From the NCBI GenBank assembly GCA_000721375.1, contig JOGW01000006.1, positions 124,001-188,000 of the forward strand: a DNA stretch of 64,000 nucleotides, given 5' to 3'. A program made the translations under genes and the position numbers. This document shows positions 6,063 through 15,100 of the stretch, piece by piece. Positions within the stretch are counted from its first letter, which is position 1, and every line of letters starts with the position of its first letter. The notes beneath the pieces were generated by a model. That model saw nothing but the letters and a program-made list of their open reading frames with translations, made no database searches and was not told the DNA's origin. Source of the stretch: Streptomyces sp. NRRL B-3428 (GTDB taxonomy: Bacteria > Actinomycetota > Actinomycetes > Streptomycetales > Streptomycetaceae).

Positions 6063-8264
6063 CTAGGACTGATGCGTCAGGTCGTACAGCGTCGTGCTTC
6101 CCACCGTCACCTTCTCGAAGTTCTCTTGGACCCACTCGGTGATCTGGGACGCGGTGCCGTTGCCGCCCTGGCCGCCGCCCTGGCCGCCGCCCACGAAGTA
6201 GTGGATCTTGCCTTCCTTCACGTACTGCTTGAACTGGGCGAGGGTCGGAGACGGGTCGCTGCCGTTGAAGCCGCCGATGGACATCACCGGCTTCTCGGTG
6301 GCGAGCTGGTAACTGGCCTGGTTCTGGGAGCCGATGGCGGCGGCGACCCAGGTGTAGTCATCGGCGTTCTCGAGGAGCGCCGCCTTGGTCTTGGCGTCGA
6401 CGTTCGTGCCGTTGAGCAGGCCGCCCATGCCGCCGCCCGGGCCGCCTTCGGCCATCGCGCCGGTGCCGCCGCCCGGCATACCGCCGGCTTGGTTCTGAGC
6501 GTTCCCGTTTCCGTTCTGGTTCTGGTTCTGGTTCTGGTTCTGCGACGGCGGGGTGCCGCCGCCTCCCTGGCCGCCGGTCGGGGGCTGGCCCATTCCGGCG
6601 CCACCCGGAGCCTGACCGTTGCCTTGTTGGCCGTTGCCCTGCTGAGCGTTGCCTTGTTGGCCGTTCGCCAGCAGGCCGGGCGGCTGCATCATCCCGCCGC
6701 GTTCACCACCCCCACCGCCACCGGGGCCGCCGCCACCGGGGCCGCCACGACCGCCCGCCACAGCGGGACCCGCGGTCACGATCGAGCCGCTGTGGCCTTC
6801 GCCGAGCGTCGTCCACGTATACGCGGCAGGGCCGGCAATCCCCGCGAAGAGCCCCAACGAGGCGGCGGCCAGGGCCACTCGGCGCCCGGCGCGGACCGCG
6901 AGCAGCAGACCCAGGCCGCCGAGCGCGCCCGCCACGAGGACGGCCACGCGCAGCCACGGCACGTAGTCCGTGGCGCGGCCGAGCAGCACGTACGACCACC
7001 AGGCCGTACCCGCGACCACCACCGCGAGGGTCACGGAGGCGAAGAGCCTGCCGCGCTCCTCCCAGAGCACGCTCGCGCCCATGCCGACGAGGGCGGCGAT
7101 GTAGGGGGCGAGGGCCACCGTGTAGTACTCGTGGAAGATGCCCTGCATGAAGCTGAAGACCACCGCGGTGATCAGCAGCGCCCCGCCCCAGGCGAGGAAC
7201 GCGGCGCGCGCGGCATCGGTGCGGGCGGCCTTGCGCGTCAGGACCAGACCGGCGAGCAGCAGGAGCAGTGCGGCGGGGAGCAGCCAGGCGATCTGACCGC
7301 CGATGTTCGAGGAGAACATCCGGTCGATCCCGGTCTCCCCCCAGCCGCCGCCCTGACCGCCGCCGCCTCCACCGCCGCCGACGCTTCCGGTCTCCTCGCC
7401 GTTGATCCGGCCGAGCCCGTTGTAGCCGAAGGTCAGTTCAAGGAAGGAGTTGTTCTGCGAGCCGCCGATGTACGGGCGGGAGGAGGCGGGCCACAGTTCC
7501 ACGATCGCCACCCACCAGCCGCCCGAGACGACCAACGCCAGGGTGGAGAGGGCGAGTTGGCCAAGTCGCTTGCGAAGCGACACCGGCGCGCACACCGCGT
7601 AGAGGACAGCCAGCGGCGGCAGGATCACGAAGGCCTGCAGCGTCTTGGCCAGGAACGCGAAACCGACCGCGACACCTGCCCACACCAGCCACTTCGTGCG
7701 CCCGTGCTCGATCGCCCGCAGCACGCAGTACACGGCGACGGTCATCAGGAGCGCGAGCAGCGCGTCGGGGTTGTTGAAGCGGAACATCAGCGCGGCGACC
7801 GGGGTCGTCGCGAGGACGGTGACCGAGAGCAGTCCCGCGCCAGCGGAGAACTTCCGCCGTACGGCCGCGTACAGGACGGCCGCCGTCGCGACCGCCATCA
7901 GGACCTGGGGCAGCAGGATCTGCCAGGAGCCGAGTCCGAAGAGCCGTACGGACAACGCCATCGGCCACAGCGATGCCGGGGGCTTGTCGACGGTGATCGC
8001 GTTCGCGGCGTCCGAGGAGCCGAAGAAGAAGGCCTTCCAGCTCTCGCTGCCGGCCTGGACGGCGGCGGAGTAGAAGGAGTTGGCGTAGCCGGAGGCGCTC
8101 AGGTTCCAGGTGTAGAGCGCGGCGACCAGGAGCAGGAGGCCGAGCAGCGCGGGACGGACCAGGCGCGGGTCGTCGGGCCTCCCTCTCCACATCCTGTGGA
8201 CGAACGAGGGCTCGCGGCGGCGGTGCGCCGGGGTGGTCACGGGGGGCAGAGCGGTGGTGGTCAT
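6063..8264 (-). CDS. GT39 family (PMT/ArnT-like) membrane glycosyltransferase with G/Q/N-rich linker
   Basis: 733 residues. The first ~490 carry many hydrophobic segments plus a loop with VDKPP near residue 92 and RFNNPDALL, typical of GT39 enzymes that move a sugar from a polyprenyl-phosphate donor to an acceptor outside the membrane. A low-complexity region (about 505-620) is built from GGxGG, QQGN and QNQN repeats, and a conserved globular tail (about 625-733, with DYTWVAAAIGSQNQ and KPVMSIGGFNGSDP) follows, as in actinobacterial homologues. Its ATG overlaps the stop of the GT2-GtrA gene by 4 nt, so the donor-making enzyme and this transferase are coupled. Confidence 0.9.
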   Translation of the reverse strand: MTTTALPPVTTPAHRRREPSFVHRMWRGRPDDPRLVRPALLGLLLLVAALYTWNLSASGYANSFYSAAVQAGSESWKAFFFGSSDAANAITVDKPPASLWPMALSVRLFGLGSWQILLPQVLMAVATAAVLYAAVRRKFSAGAGLLSVTVLATTPVAALMFRFNNPDALLALLMTVAVYCVLRAIEHGRTKWLVWAGVAVGFAFLAKTLQAFVILPPLAVLYAVCAPVSLRKRLGQLALSTLALVVSGGWWVAIVELWPASSRPYIGGSQNNSFLELTFGYNGLGRINGEETGSVGGGGGGGGQGGGWGETGIDRMFSSNIGGQIAWLLPAALLLLLAGLVLTRKAARTDAARAAFLAWGGALLITAVVFSFMQGIFHEYYTVALAPYIAALVGMGASVLWEERGRLFASVTLAVVVAGTAWWSYVLLGRATDYVPWLRVAVLVAGALGGLGLLLAVRAGRRVALAAASLGLFAGIAGPAAYTWTTLGEGHSGSIVTAGPAVAGGRGGPGGGGPGGGGGGERGGMMQPPGLLANGQQGNAQQGNGQQGNGQAPGGAGMGQPPTGGQGGGGTPPSQNQNQNQNQNGNGNAQNQAGGMPGGGTGAMAEGGPGGGMGGLLNGTNVDAKTKAALLENADDYTWVAAAIGSQNQASYQLATEKPVMSIGGFNGSDPSPTLAQFKQYVKEGKIHYFVGGGQGGGQGGNGTASQITEWVQENFEKVTVGSTTLYDLTHQS

Positions 8265-9637
8265 CGGTGCTCCATGGAGTTATCCACAGGTCGGGCGGGG
8301 GAGTTGGCCGGGCGATAGCCTGGGAAGGGCTCCGGCCCCCGGGCGGGAGGGGACTGGTCCGGGTGGGCCGGCGGGGACTGATCCAGACCCTCCGACCCCG
8401 CCTGATCCGGAAACACCCAAACCCGGAAGAGCAGAAACCTCAGCACCGTCGCCGCCAGATTCGCCGCGATCAGCACGATCAGCTCGGTGGTGTGCGACGG
8501 GTGGCCCGCCGCCGTGTCGAGCGCGGCCAGCGAGCCGCTGGTCAGGGCGAGCCCGATGCCGAAGACCACGAGCCCCTGGGCCTGATGGCGCAGGGCGCGT
8601 TCCCGGCCGCGTACGCCGAAAGTGAGCCGGCGGTTGGCCGCGGTGTTGGCGAGCGCGGAGACGAGCAGGGCGGCGGCGTTGGCGCCCTGCGGTCCGAGCC
8701 AGGTGCGGAAGGCGGAGTAGAGCGCCAGGTAGACGAGGGTGGACAGGGCGCCGACGACGCAGAATCCGACCAGTTGACGGGCCAATCCCCTGGGCACCCC
8801 CGTTAGTTGACGGTCACGCGGGTCCTCGCCGAAGGGGCGCGCGAGGCGGTCCAGAGGAAGGGCGCCCACGGCGAGGGCGCGGCCCACGCGCCACACACCC
8901 AACAGGTCCTCGGTGGCGGTGCGCACGATGTGCACGGTCGAGTCCGGGTCGTCGACCCAGTCCACCGGCACCTCGTGGATTCGCAGGCCCGCCCGCTCGG
9001 CGAGCACGAGCAGCTCGGTGTCGAAGAACCAGCCGGTGTCCTCGACCATCGGAAGCAGCCGCTGGGCCACGTCCCGCCGTATGGCCTTGAATCCGCACTG
9101 GGCATCGGAGAAACGCGCCTGCAGCGAGCCGCGCAGGATCAGGTTGTACGTACGCGAGATGAACTCCCGCTTGGTCCCGCGCACCACCCGCGAACTGCGG
9201 GCGAGCCGCGAGCCGATCGCAAGGTCCGAGTGCCCGGAGATCAGCGGGGCGACCAGCGGCAGCAGCGCGTTGAGGTCGGTGGACAGGTCCACGTCCATGT
9301 ACGCGAGGACGGGGGCGTCCGACTGCGACCAGACCGTGCGCAGCGCGCGGCCGCGGCCCTTCTGTTCGAGGCGGTGGAAGGCCACTTCCTCGATCATCTC
9401 GCTCAGATACGAGGCGATCTGCGGGGTCCGGTCGATGCTCGCGTTGTCGGCGATCGTGATCCGGAAGCCGTAGGGGAAGGTCTCCACCAGATGTGCGTGG
9501 AGTCTTCGGACACAGGGTTCGAGGTCCTTCTCCTCGTTGTAGACGGGGACCACGACGTCGAGCACCGGTGTTCCCCTGACCTCGGCGGGCAGATGCCGCC
9601 GGGCCGGCAGGGTCTGAGGGCGAGGTTCGCTTGGCAT
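8261..9637 (-). CDS. Bifunctional GT2 polyprenyl-phosphate glycosyltransferase / GtrA membrane protein
   Basis: 458 residues. Residues ~25-260 are a DPM1-like GT2 domain (VVVPVYNEEKDL, IADNASIDRT, the DVD metal site in YMDVDLSTD near 113, and GFKAIRRDVA). Residues ~285-410 are a four-TM GtrA domain (FCVVGALSTLVYLALY). Such fusions make polyprenyl-P-sugar and are thought to help flip it. The last ~45 residues are a Pro-rich tail that contains repeat copy B and look recently added. It starts 25 nt after the sensor-kinase stop and overlaps the GT39 start, so the four genes from 11962 down to 6063 form a likely operon. Confidence 0.92.
   Translation of the reverse strand: MPSEPRPQTLPARRHLPAEVRGTPVLDVVVPVYNEEKDLEPCVRRLHAHLVETFPYGFRITIADNASIDRTPQIASYLSEMIEEVAFHRLEQKGRGRALRTVWSQSDAPVLAYMDVDLSTDLNALLPLVAPLISGHSDLAIGSRLARSSRVVRGTKREFISRTYNLILRGSLQARFSDAQCGFKAIRRDVAQRLLPMVEDTGWFFDTELLVLAERAGLRIHEVPVDWVDDPDSTVHIVRTATEDLLGVWRVGRALAVGALPLDRLARPFGEDPRDRQLTGVPRGLARQLVGFCVVGALSTLVYLALYSAFRTWLGPQGANAAALLVSALANTAANRRLTFGVRGRERALRHQAQGLVVFGIGLALTSGSLAALDTAAGHPSHTTELIVLIAANLAATVLRFLLFRVWVFPDQAGSEGLDQSPPAHPDQSPPARGPEPFPGYRPANSPARPVDNSMEHR
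8303..8362 (-). repeat. Dispersed 3'-end element, copy B, inside the GT2-GtrA coding region
   Basis: Same block order as copies A and C (GACCAGTCCCCTCCCG, GGGGGCC, AGCCCTTCCCAGGCTATCG read on the minus strand). Here it is translated and supplies the DQSPPARGPEPFPGYR part of the protein tail. The DQSPPA part is also duplicated just before it. Confidence 0.85.
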
Positions 9638-9662
9638 GGCACGAGCCTCGCCAAGTGCCCTG

Positions 9663-11183
9663 TCACGGCAGTGTGGTGAGCCTGTGCCCCGCCTGTGAGT
9701 GATCGCCCGCCCGGGTGATCCGGGGCAGCGTCACGGTGAACAGGGTGCGCCCGGGTGCGCTCGTGACGTGCACGTTCCCGCCGTGGGCGGTCACCACCGC
9801 CCGTACGATCGCCAGGCCGAGCCCTGTCGAACCGGCCTCGGTACTGCCCGCCGCGCGGGCGCGCGAGGCGTCGCCGCGGGCGAAGCGCTCGAAGACGTAC
9901 GGAATCAACTCGGGTGGAATTCCCGGCCCGTTGTCCTCGACCTCGATGCCGACGTACGCTCCCGCGATCCGTACCCGCGCGGTGACGACCGTCCCGGCCG
10001 GTGTGTGCGTGCGGGCATTGGCCAGCAAGTTGACCAGGACCTGGTGCAGACGCGCGGGGTCGGCCGGTGCGAGCGCGGGCTCGTCGGGCAGTTCGAGCCG
10101 CCAGACGTGATCGGTGCCCGCCACGCGTGCGTCCCCGACCGCGTCGACCACCAGCATCGACAGGTCGGTCGACTCGTACGAGAGCGGTCTGCCGTTGTCG
10201 AGCCGGGCGAGCAGCAGCAGATCCTCGACGAGCCCGGTCATCCGGGTCGCCTCGGACTCGATACGCCCCAGTGCGCGGCGGGTGTCGGGGCCGGTCTCCT
10301 CGCGGCCGCGGCGGGTCAGCTCGGCGTAGCCCCGTATCGAAGCAAGTGGCGTACGCAGCTCATGGCTGGCGTCCGCGACGAACTGGCGTACGCGGGTCTC
10401 GCTCTCCTGGCGCGCCTGCAGTGCGTCGTGCACATGGTCGAGCATGCGGTTCAGGGCCGCGCCGACCTGACCCACTTCCGTGCGGGGGTCGGCGTCGGGG
10501 ACGCGTTCGTCGAGGGCGGGTTCGCCTCTGTGGAGCGTGAGTTCGGCGACGCGGGTGGCGGTGGTGGCGACCCTGGTGAGCGGGCGCAGCGCCACGCCGA
10601 CCGTGACGGCACCGGCGATTCCGGCGGCGACCAGGCCGGCGCCGGCCACGCACAGTTCGACGACGACCAAGGTGCTGATCGTGTCGTCGACCGCGGACGT
10701 GGCCATGCCGACGAGCAGTGCGCCGTGCACACCGCCCGGGGTGTACTCGACGCGGTAGTCGCCGAGGCCGGGCAGCGACACCGTGTGCGGCTCTCCGTCC
10801 TTGGCCACCCCGTCGAGCGCGGCCGCCTGGTCCGCCGTGAGGTCGGTGACCTCGGCGGGACCCAGGGCGTCGCTGCTCTCCGTGCTGATGGCGGCCCGCT
10901 GCACCCGGCCGTCCTCGACGGTCGCGCCGATCGTGCCGAAGTCCTGTCCGGGGAGTGTCAGGAACTTGAGCGGGTCCTCGTCCTGCGGGCCGTTCACGGG
11001 CTGCTGACCAGGAGGCTGACCGCCCGCGCGCCGGGCGAGCTCGGAGAGCTGGGTGTCCAACTGCTCGTACAGATAGGACCTGAGCGCGACCGCCGTCACC
11101 GTGCCGATGACCGCACAGACCACCGCGATCAGTGCGACCGCCGAGACGACGAGGCGGGTGCGCAGTGACCGCGGCCTTCTCAT
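9663..11183 (-). CDS. Two-component sensor histidine kinase
   Basis: 506 residues. TM1 near 11-33, an extracytoplasmic sensor of ~120 residues, TM2 near 160-185, a HAMP segment (RPLTRVATTATRVAEL), HisKA with SHELRTPLASIRGY (His near 273), and a HATPase with N-box VLVNLLANARTHTP, DNGPGIPPE and STGLGLAIVRAV. All catalytic boxes are intact. ATG 11183 overlaps the response-regulator stop as ATGA. Partner is the gene just upstream; the downstream glycosyltransferases suggest an envelope role, which is inference. Confidence 0.95.
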   Translation of the reverse strand: MRRPRSLRTRLVVSAVALIAVVCAVIGTVTAVALRSYLYEQLDTQLSELARRAGGQPPGQQPVNGPQDEDPLKFLTLPGQDFGTIGATVEDGRVQRAAISTESSDALGPAEVTDLTADQAAALDGVAKDGEPHTVSLPGLGDYRVEYTPGGVHGALLVGMATSAVDDTISTLVVVELCVAGAGLVAAGIAGAVTVGVALRPLTRVATTATRVAELTLHRGEPALDERVPDADPRTEVGQVGAALNRMLDHVHDALQARQESETRVRQFVADASHELRTPLASIRGYAELTRRGREETGPDTRRALGRIESEATRMTGLVEDLLLLARLDNGRPLSYESTDLSMLVVDAVGDARVAGTDHVWRLELPDEPALAPADPARLHQVLVNLLANARTHTPAGTVVTARVRIAGAYVGIEVEDNGPGIPPELIPYVFERFARGDASRARAAGSTEAGSTGLGLAIVRAVVTAHGGNVHVTSAPGRTLFTVTLPRITRAGDHSQAGHRLTTLP

Positions 11184-11962
11184 CGGGCGCCGGCTCCGGT
11201 GGGCTGAGGAGCCTGCTCGGTCTCCGCGGGCCGGATCAGATAGCCGGCCCCGCGCCGCGTGTGGATCATCGCGGGCCGTCCCGCGTCCAGCTTCTTCCTG
11301 AGATACGAGATGTAGAGCTCGACGACGTTCGCCTTGCCGCCGAAGTCGTAGCTCCACACGCGGTCCAGGATCTGCGCCTTGCTCAGGACCCGGCGCGGAT
11401 TGCGCATCAGATAGCGGAGCAGCTCGAACTCGGTGGCCGTGAGCTGGATCTGCTCACCGCTGCGCGTCACCTCGTGGCTGTCCTCGTCGAGCGTCAGATC
11501 GCCGACGGTGAGCAGGGATTCGCTCCGCTTGGCGGCCGCGCCGGAGCGGCGGATCAGTCCGCGCAGCCGGGCCACGACCTCCTCCAGGCTGAACGGCTTG
11601 GTGACGTAGTCGTCGCCGCCCGCCGTGAGCCCGGCGATCCGGTCCTCCACGGCGTCCTTGGCCGTCAGGAAGAGCACGGGGACGTCAGGGGCGTCGGCCC
11701 GTACGCGGCCGAGCACGGTGAGCCCGTGCATGTCGGGCAGCATCACGTCGAGGATCACGGCGTCGGGGCGGAAGGACCGTGCGGCCTGGATGGCGCTCGC
11801 GCCGTCGTGGGCGGTGCGCACCTCCCAGCCCTCGTAGCGCAGGGCCATGGCGAGCAGCTCGGTGATCGCAGGCTCGTCGTCCACGACGAGCACCCGTACG
11901 GGAGAGCCGTCCGGCCGGAACAGTTCGGTACGTGCATCGCTATTGGTGGGTGCCATAGGCAC
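11180..11962 (-). CDS. OmpR/PhoB-family response regulator
   Basis: 260 residues: receiver domain (VLVVDDEPAITELL; phosphoacceptor Asp in AVILDVMLPDM near 69; conserved Lys in TKPFSLEEV) and a winged-helix DNA-binding domain (TATEFELLRYLMRNPRRVLS, SYLRKKLD, RRGAGYLI). It leads the operon with the kinase. The start is GTG 11962 or ATG 11956; no clear ribosome site distinguishes them. Confidence 0.95.
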   Translation of the reverse strand: MPMAPTNSDARTELFRPDGSPVRVLVVDDEPAITELLAMALRYEGWEVRTAHDGASAIQAARSFRPDAVILDVMLPDMHGLTVLGRVRADAPDVPVLFLTAKDAVEDRIAGLTAGGDDYVTKPFSLEEVVARLRGLIRRSGAAAKRSESLLTVGDLTLDEDSHEVTRSGEQIQLTATEFELLRYLMRNPRRVLSKAQILDRVWSYDFGGKANVVELYISYLRKKLDAGRPAMIHTRRGAGYLIRPAETEQAPQPTGAGAR

Positions 11963-12042
11963 ACGGTGGTGTGCGGGCCTGAGAGCGGGCTTGCCCGAAT
12001 CTGTGAATTCCCTGAGAAACGGGTGAGAGCGCCTAGGGGCGC

Positions 12043-12966
12043 CTAGAGGGTGTCCGGGGTGCGCGCGATGTCAGGCTCCAAGTACACGATGCAGTGCACC
12101 TGGACCGCCGCCCGCACCCGCGCCTCCGCCTCGTCGATGGCGCGGGCCACCTCGGCGGCCGTGTCGTCGTGCGCGACGCTGATCTTTGCCGCTACGAGGA
12201 GATCGTCCGGGCCCACGTACATGGTCCGCAGACCAAGGACACCGGTGACGGTGTCCCCGTCCACAAGGGCGGTGCGGATCGCGTCGACGTCCTCCTCGCC
12301 GGCGCCCTCGCCGAGCAGCAGGCTCTTCGTCTCGACGGCGAGAATGACGGCGATGATGACGAGCAGGACGCCGATGCAGAGCGTGCCGATGCCGTCCCAG
12401 ACCCCGTTGCCGGTGATCAGGGCGATGCCGACACCGATGAGCGCGAGGAACAGACCGCAGATGGCGCCCAGGTCCTCCAGGAGGATGACCGGCAGTTCCG
12501 GGGCTTTGGCGGTGCGGACGAACTGCCACCAACTCCGGCCGCCCCGTACCTCGTTGGCCTCTTTCACGGCCGTACGCAGGGCGAAGGCCTCCGCGAAGAT
12601 CGCGAAGGTCAGCACGCCCACCGGCCAGTACCAGTGCTCGATCGCATGCGGGTCCGAGATCTTGTGCCAGCCCTCGTAGAGGGCGAAGAGGCCGCCGAGC
12701 GAGAAGAGCACGATGGCGACGATGAAGCTGTACACATAGCGCTCACGGCCGTAGCCGAAGGGGTGCTGCGGGGTGGCGGCCCGCTGGGCCCGTTTGCCGC
12801 CGAGCAGCAGCAGGGCCTGGTTGCTGGAGTCCGCGATCGAGTGCACGCCCTCGGCGAGCATGGACGAGGAGCCGCTGAAGGCCCAGGCCACCAGCTTCGC
12901 GGCGGCGATCGCCAGGTTGGCGCAGAGCGCCGTCACCACTGCCTTGGTACCGCCGCCTGCCGCCAT
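12043..12966 (-). CDS. Cation diffusion facilitator (CDF) transporter
   Basis: 307 residues with six hydrophobic segments. The HSIADSSNQ motif in TM2 and the acidic LLEDLGAICG in TM5 are the usual metal-site positions; HPFGYGRERYVYSF is the CDF signature before TM3. The C-terminal ~90 residues form the cytoplasmic metal-sensing domain. It would export Zn(II) or a similar divalent ion for protons. Single gene, no regulator adjacent. Confidence 0.93.
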   Translation of the reverse strand: MAAGGGTKAVVTALCANLAIAAAKLVAWAFSGSSSMLAEGVHSIADSSNQALLLLGGKRAQRAATPQHPFGYGRERYVYSFIVAIVLFSLGGLFALYEGWHKISDPHAIEHWYWPVGVLTFAIFAEAFALRTAVKEANEVRGGRSWWQFVRTAKAPELPVILLEDLGAICGLFLALIGVGIALITGNGVWDGIGTLCIGVLLVIIAVILAVETKSLLLGEGAGEEDVDAIRTALVDGDTVTGVLGLRTMYVGPDDLLVAAKISVAHDDTAAEVARAIDEAEARVRAAVQVHCIVYLEPDIARTPDTL

Positions 12967-13056
12967 GCCACGATCGTCACCCGACGCGACGGCCGCCGCA
13001 TCCGGACGGGGCGGCGGCGCGGCGGGGGAAGGGGGGTCGGCGGGTGCGGCGGGTGG

Positions 13057-13410
13057 TCAGTTCTCGGCTGCCTCCCTGCGGAACCCATAGCTCCGCTCCA
13101 CCTTCGCCACATGGCAGGTGTAGCTGTCGTACCACTCGGCGCGTCCCTGCTTGCGCACCCGCTGGTGCTCCATGTTCTGCCGCCAGGCCTTGATGGCCTC
13201 CTCGTCGCGGAAGTACCCGACGGTGATGCTCAGGCCGCCGGGATCGGTCGCGTTCTCGTGCCCGAGATAGCCGGGGACGTCCTTGACGAGCTCGTTCATC
13301 AGCGCGGCGGCGTCCCCGTACCCGGACTCGTAGACCTCGGGGTACTTCACGGAGGTGAAAACGACGGTGTAGTAGGGCGGTTCGAAAGGCTGAACGGGCT
13401 TGATCTCCAT
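13057..13410 (-). CDS. Antibiotic biosynthesis monooxygenase (ABM) fold protein
   Basis: 117 residues: PYYTVVFTS, then DVPGYLGHENATDPGGLSITVGYFRDEEAIKAW, the typical ABM ferredoxin-like dimer pattern, with a His/Arg-rich end. The family includes quinone monooxygenases and heme-degrading enzymes, but many are of unknown role. I chose ATG 13410 over an upstream extension because the domain starts about 10 residues later. No pathway genes adjoin it. Confidence 0.85.
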   Translation of the reverse strand: MEIKPVQPFEPPYYTVVFTSVKYPEVYESGYGDAAALMNELVKDVPGYLGHENATDPGGLSITVGYFRDEEAIKAWRQNMEHQRVRKQGRAEWYDSYTCHVAKVERSYGFRREAAEN

Positions 13411-13578
13411 GCAGCCAGCCTGCGGTTCGGCCTCGTGCGGTGTCCATGCCCGCCGGGGAAAGGGATCCAAGACTTGACCATCGGCGGTCCTGGGCAGAGT
13501 CGGTTCTGGGCAGAGGCGGGCCGGGCCGGCGGTGCGGCCAGGCGCGGCAGTGGGGCCAGGCGCGGTGGTGCGGCCGGA

Positions 13579-14481
13579 TCAGAACAGCCCGCCCTGCACA
13601 CCCCCCAGTTCCCCGGTGGGAAACGTCGTCCCCGTGCCCACGCCCTCCGCCGAAGCCAGCCGCCAGCCCGCGAGCAGCCGGCTGTCCACCACAAGACCTC
13701 GCCCCGGCCCCGGGCCGAGCCCGATGTCCAGATGCAGATCGGGCCCCACCGCGGCCACCAGCCGCCCCGCCACCAGGCCACCGTCCGCCAGCTCCCGTAC
13801 GACGGAGGCGGGCCGGCCCAGGTCCGCGAGCCCGAACTCCCCACGGTGGTCGACCACTTCGCACACCGCCGGCGTCAGCGACTCCGGCCACCCCGCCAGC
13901 CCCACCGCCCGCGCGTGCGCCGCCCGCAGCTCCGCGGCCCACTCCTGAACCGGCGGCAGCGCCCCGCGCACCAGCCGCTTGCGCACGTACGGGATCCGGT
14001 CCGGGACCCCGAGCGCCACCCCCACCAGCTCCTCCACCCGGCGCGCCGCCATCAGCGGTCCGCGGGCGAGCCAGGTGAACGCCACCGCGCCCTGTTCGAG
14101 CAGGCGCGCCGGCCCTCGCTCGTCCGCCGTGATCCCGACCTTCAGCAACTCCGGCCCGAAGTAGGCGAGATAGACCGCGTACGGGCGCGGATCATCGGCC
14201 ATCGTGTCCGCCGCGACCGAGTACGAGCGGTCGATCCGCGCGCACTCCTCGCACTGCGCGCGCGTGGCCCGCACCGCCACCGCGGCCCCTGTCGGACAAG
14301 GCGTACGCCGACCGCCCCGCCACACCCCGAGACAGCCGCGCCCGCCGCGCGCCACGAAGGCCAGCTCCTGCCCGTACGCGAGCACGCTCTCGCGCCCACC
14401 ACGCCCGGGCGCCCACCACCCGAGCGCGGGCCGGCCCTCCCGCCACCGCACGCCTGTGCACCACCACGTCATGAGGGCCAT
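13579..14481 (-). CDS. DUF2797 domain protein
   Basis: About 300 residues. Four conserved Cys (two in a CxxC near the middle, QCEECARIDR, plus GCLG and TPCPTG upstream) suggest a zinc site; then YAVYLAYFGPELLKVGIT and RLLEQGAVAFTWLARG match DUF2797. The function is unknown. The start could be 14493, 14481 or 14472; the first would overlap the divergent gene at 14492. Confidence 0.8.
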   Translation of the reverse strand: MALMTWWCTGVRWREGRPALGWWAPGRGGRESVLAYGQELAFVARGGRGCLGVWRGGRRTPCPTGAAVAVRATRAQCEECARIDRSYSVAADTMADDPRPYAVYLAYFGPELLKVGITADERGPARLLEQGAVAFTWLARGPLMAARRVEELVGVALGVPDRIPYVRKRLVRGALPPVQEWAAELRAAHARAVGLAGWPESLTPAVCEVVDHRGEFGLADLGRPASVVRELADGGLVAGRLVAAVGPDLHLDIGLGPGPGRGLVVDSRLLAGWRLASAEGVGTGTTFPTGELGGVQGGLF

Positions 14482-14491
14482 CCTGGTACCC

Positions 14492-15100
14492 ATGACTGAC
14501 AGTCGCGGTCCTCACCGAGCCCCGGCCGGCACCCAGGCCCTGACCTGGCAGGTCACGGAGACCGGTGGTTTCGAGACGGCCTGGGTCACCCCGACGGGTC
14601 CCCGCGCCTTCACCGCCCGCGGCCGTGTGTTCGCGGCCCTCCCCCACCCGTACTGGCTCTCTTACGAACTGGAGACAGCCGAGGACTGGATCACCCGCCG
14701 GATCCGCGTCACCGCCGAAACCCCGGACGGCACAGGCCGGTTGGACCTGTGCCGGGACGGGAGCGGCGGCTGGAGCGCGAACGGCGCACCGCTCCCGTGG
14801 GCGGATCCCGCCGCCCTGGACTGCGACCTGGGCCTGTCCCCGCTCACCAACTCGATGCCGGTACTCCGCCACGGCCTGCACCGCACTCCGGGCACCCACG
14901 ACTACCTGATGACCTGGATCTCGGTCCCGGACCTGACAGTCCACGCCTCGCCGCAGACTTACGCGCACAGGGGGCCGGGTCCGGCGGGTACCCGGGTGCA
15001 CTTCACTTCGGGCGACTTCGAGAGCGAGATCGAGTTCGACAGCGCCGGCTTCGTCACCAGCTACGCGGGCTTGGCCCACCGCCTGCATCCGGCGCCGTGA
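14492..15100 (+). CDS. Putative glycolipid-binding family protein (DUF1089 type)
   Basis: 202 residues with WYxxx-like opening (LTWQVTETGGFETAWV), YELETAEDWITRRIRVT and WISVPDLTVHASPQTYAHRG, the hallmark of the family named after possible glycolipid binding. No signal peptide. Divergent from the DUF2797 gene with overlapping start regions, and convergent with the DUF1330 gene with no gap. An in-frame ATG at 14471 is an alternative start. Confidence 0.8.
   Translation: MTDSRGPHRAPAGTQALTWQVTETGGFETAWVTPTGPRAFTARGRVFAALPHPYWLSYELETAEDWITRRIRVTAETPDGTGRLDLCRDGSGGWSANGAPLPWADPAALDCDLGLSPLTNSMPVLRHGLHRTPGTHDYLMTWISVPDLTVHASPQTYAHRGPGPAGTRVHFTSGDFESEIEFDSAGFVTSYAGLAHRLHPAP

Noticed and set aside
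5955..8318. 787-residue forward open frame opposite GT39
   Set aside because: Antisense shadow of a well-supported glycosyltransferase, typical of high-GC DNA.
9663..11357. Upstream start for the sensor kinase
   Set aside because: The extension lies inside the response-regulator gene; ATG 11183 gives the normal ATGA coupling and a proper TM1.
12094..14499. 801-residue forward open frame over CDF, ABM and DUF2797 genes
   Set aside because: It spans three recognisable genes on the other strand and has a low-complexity composition.
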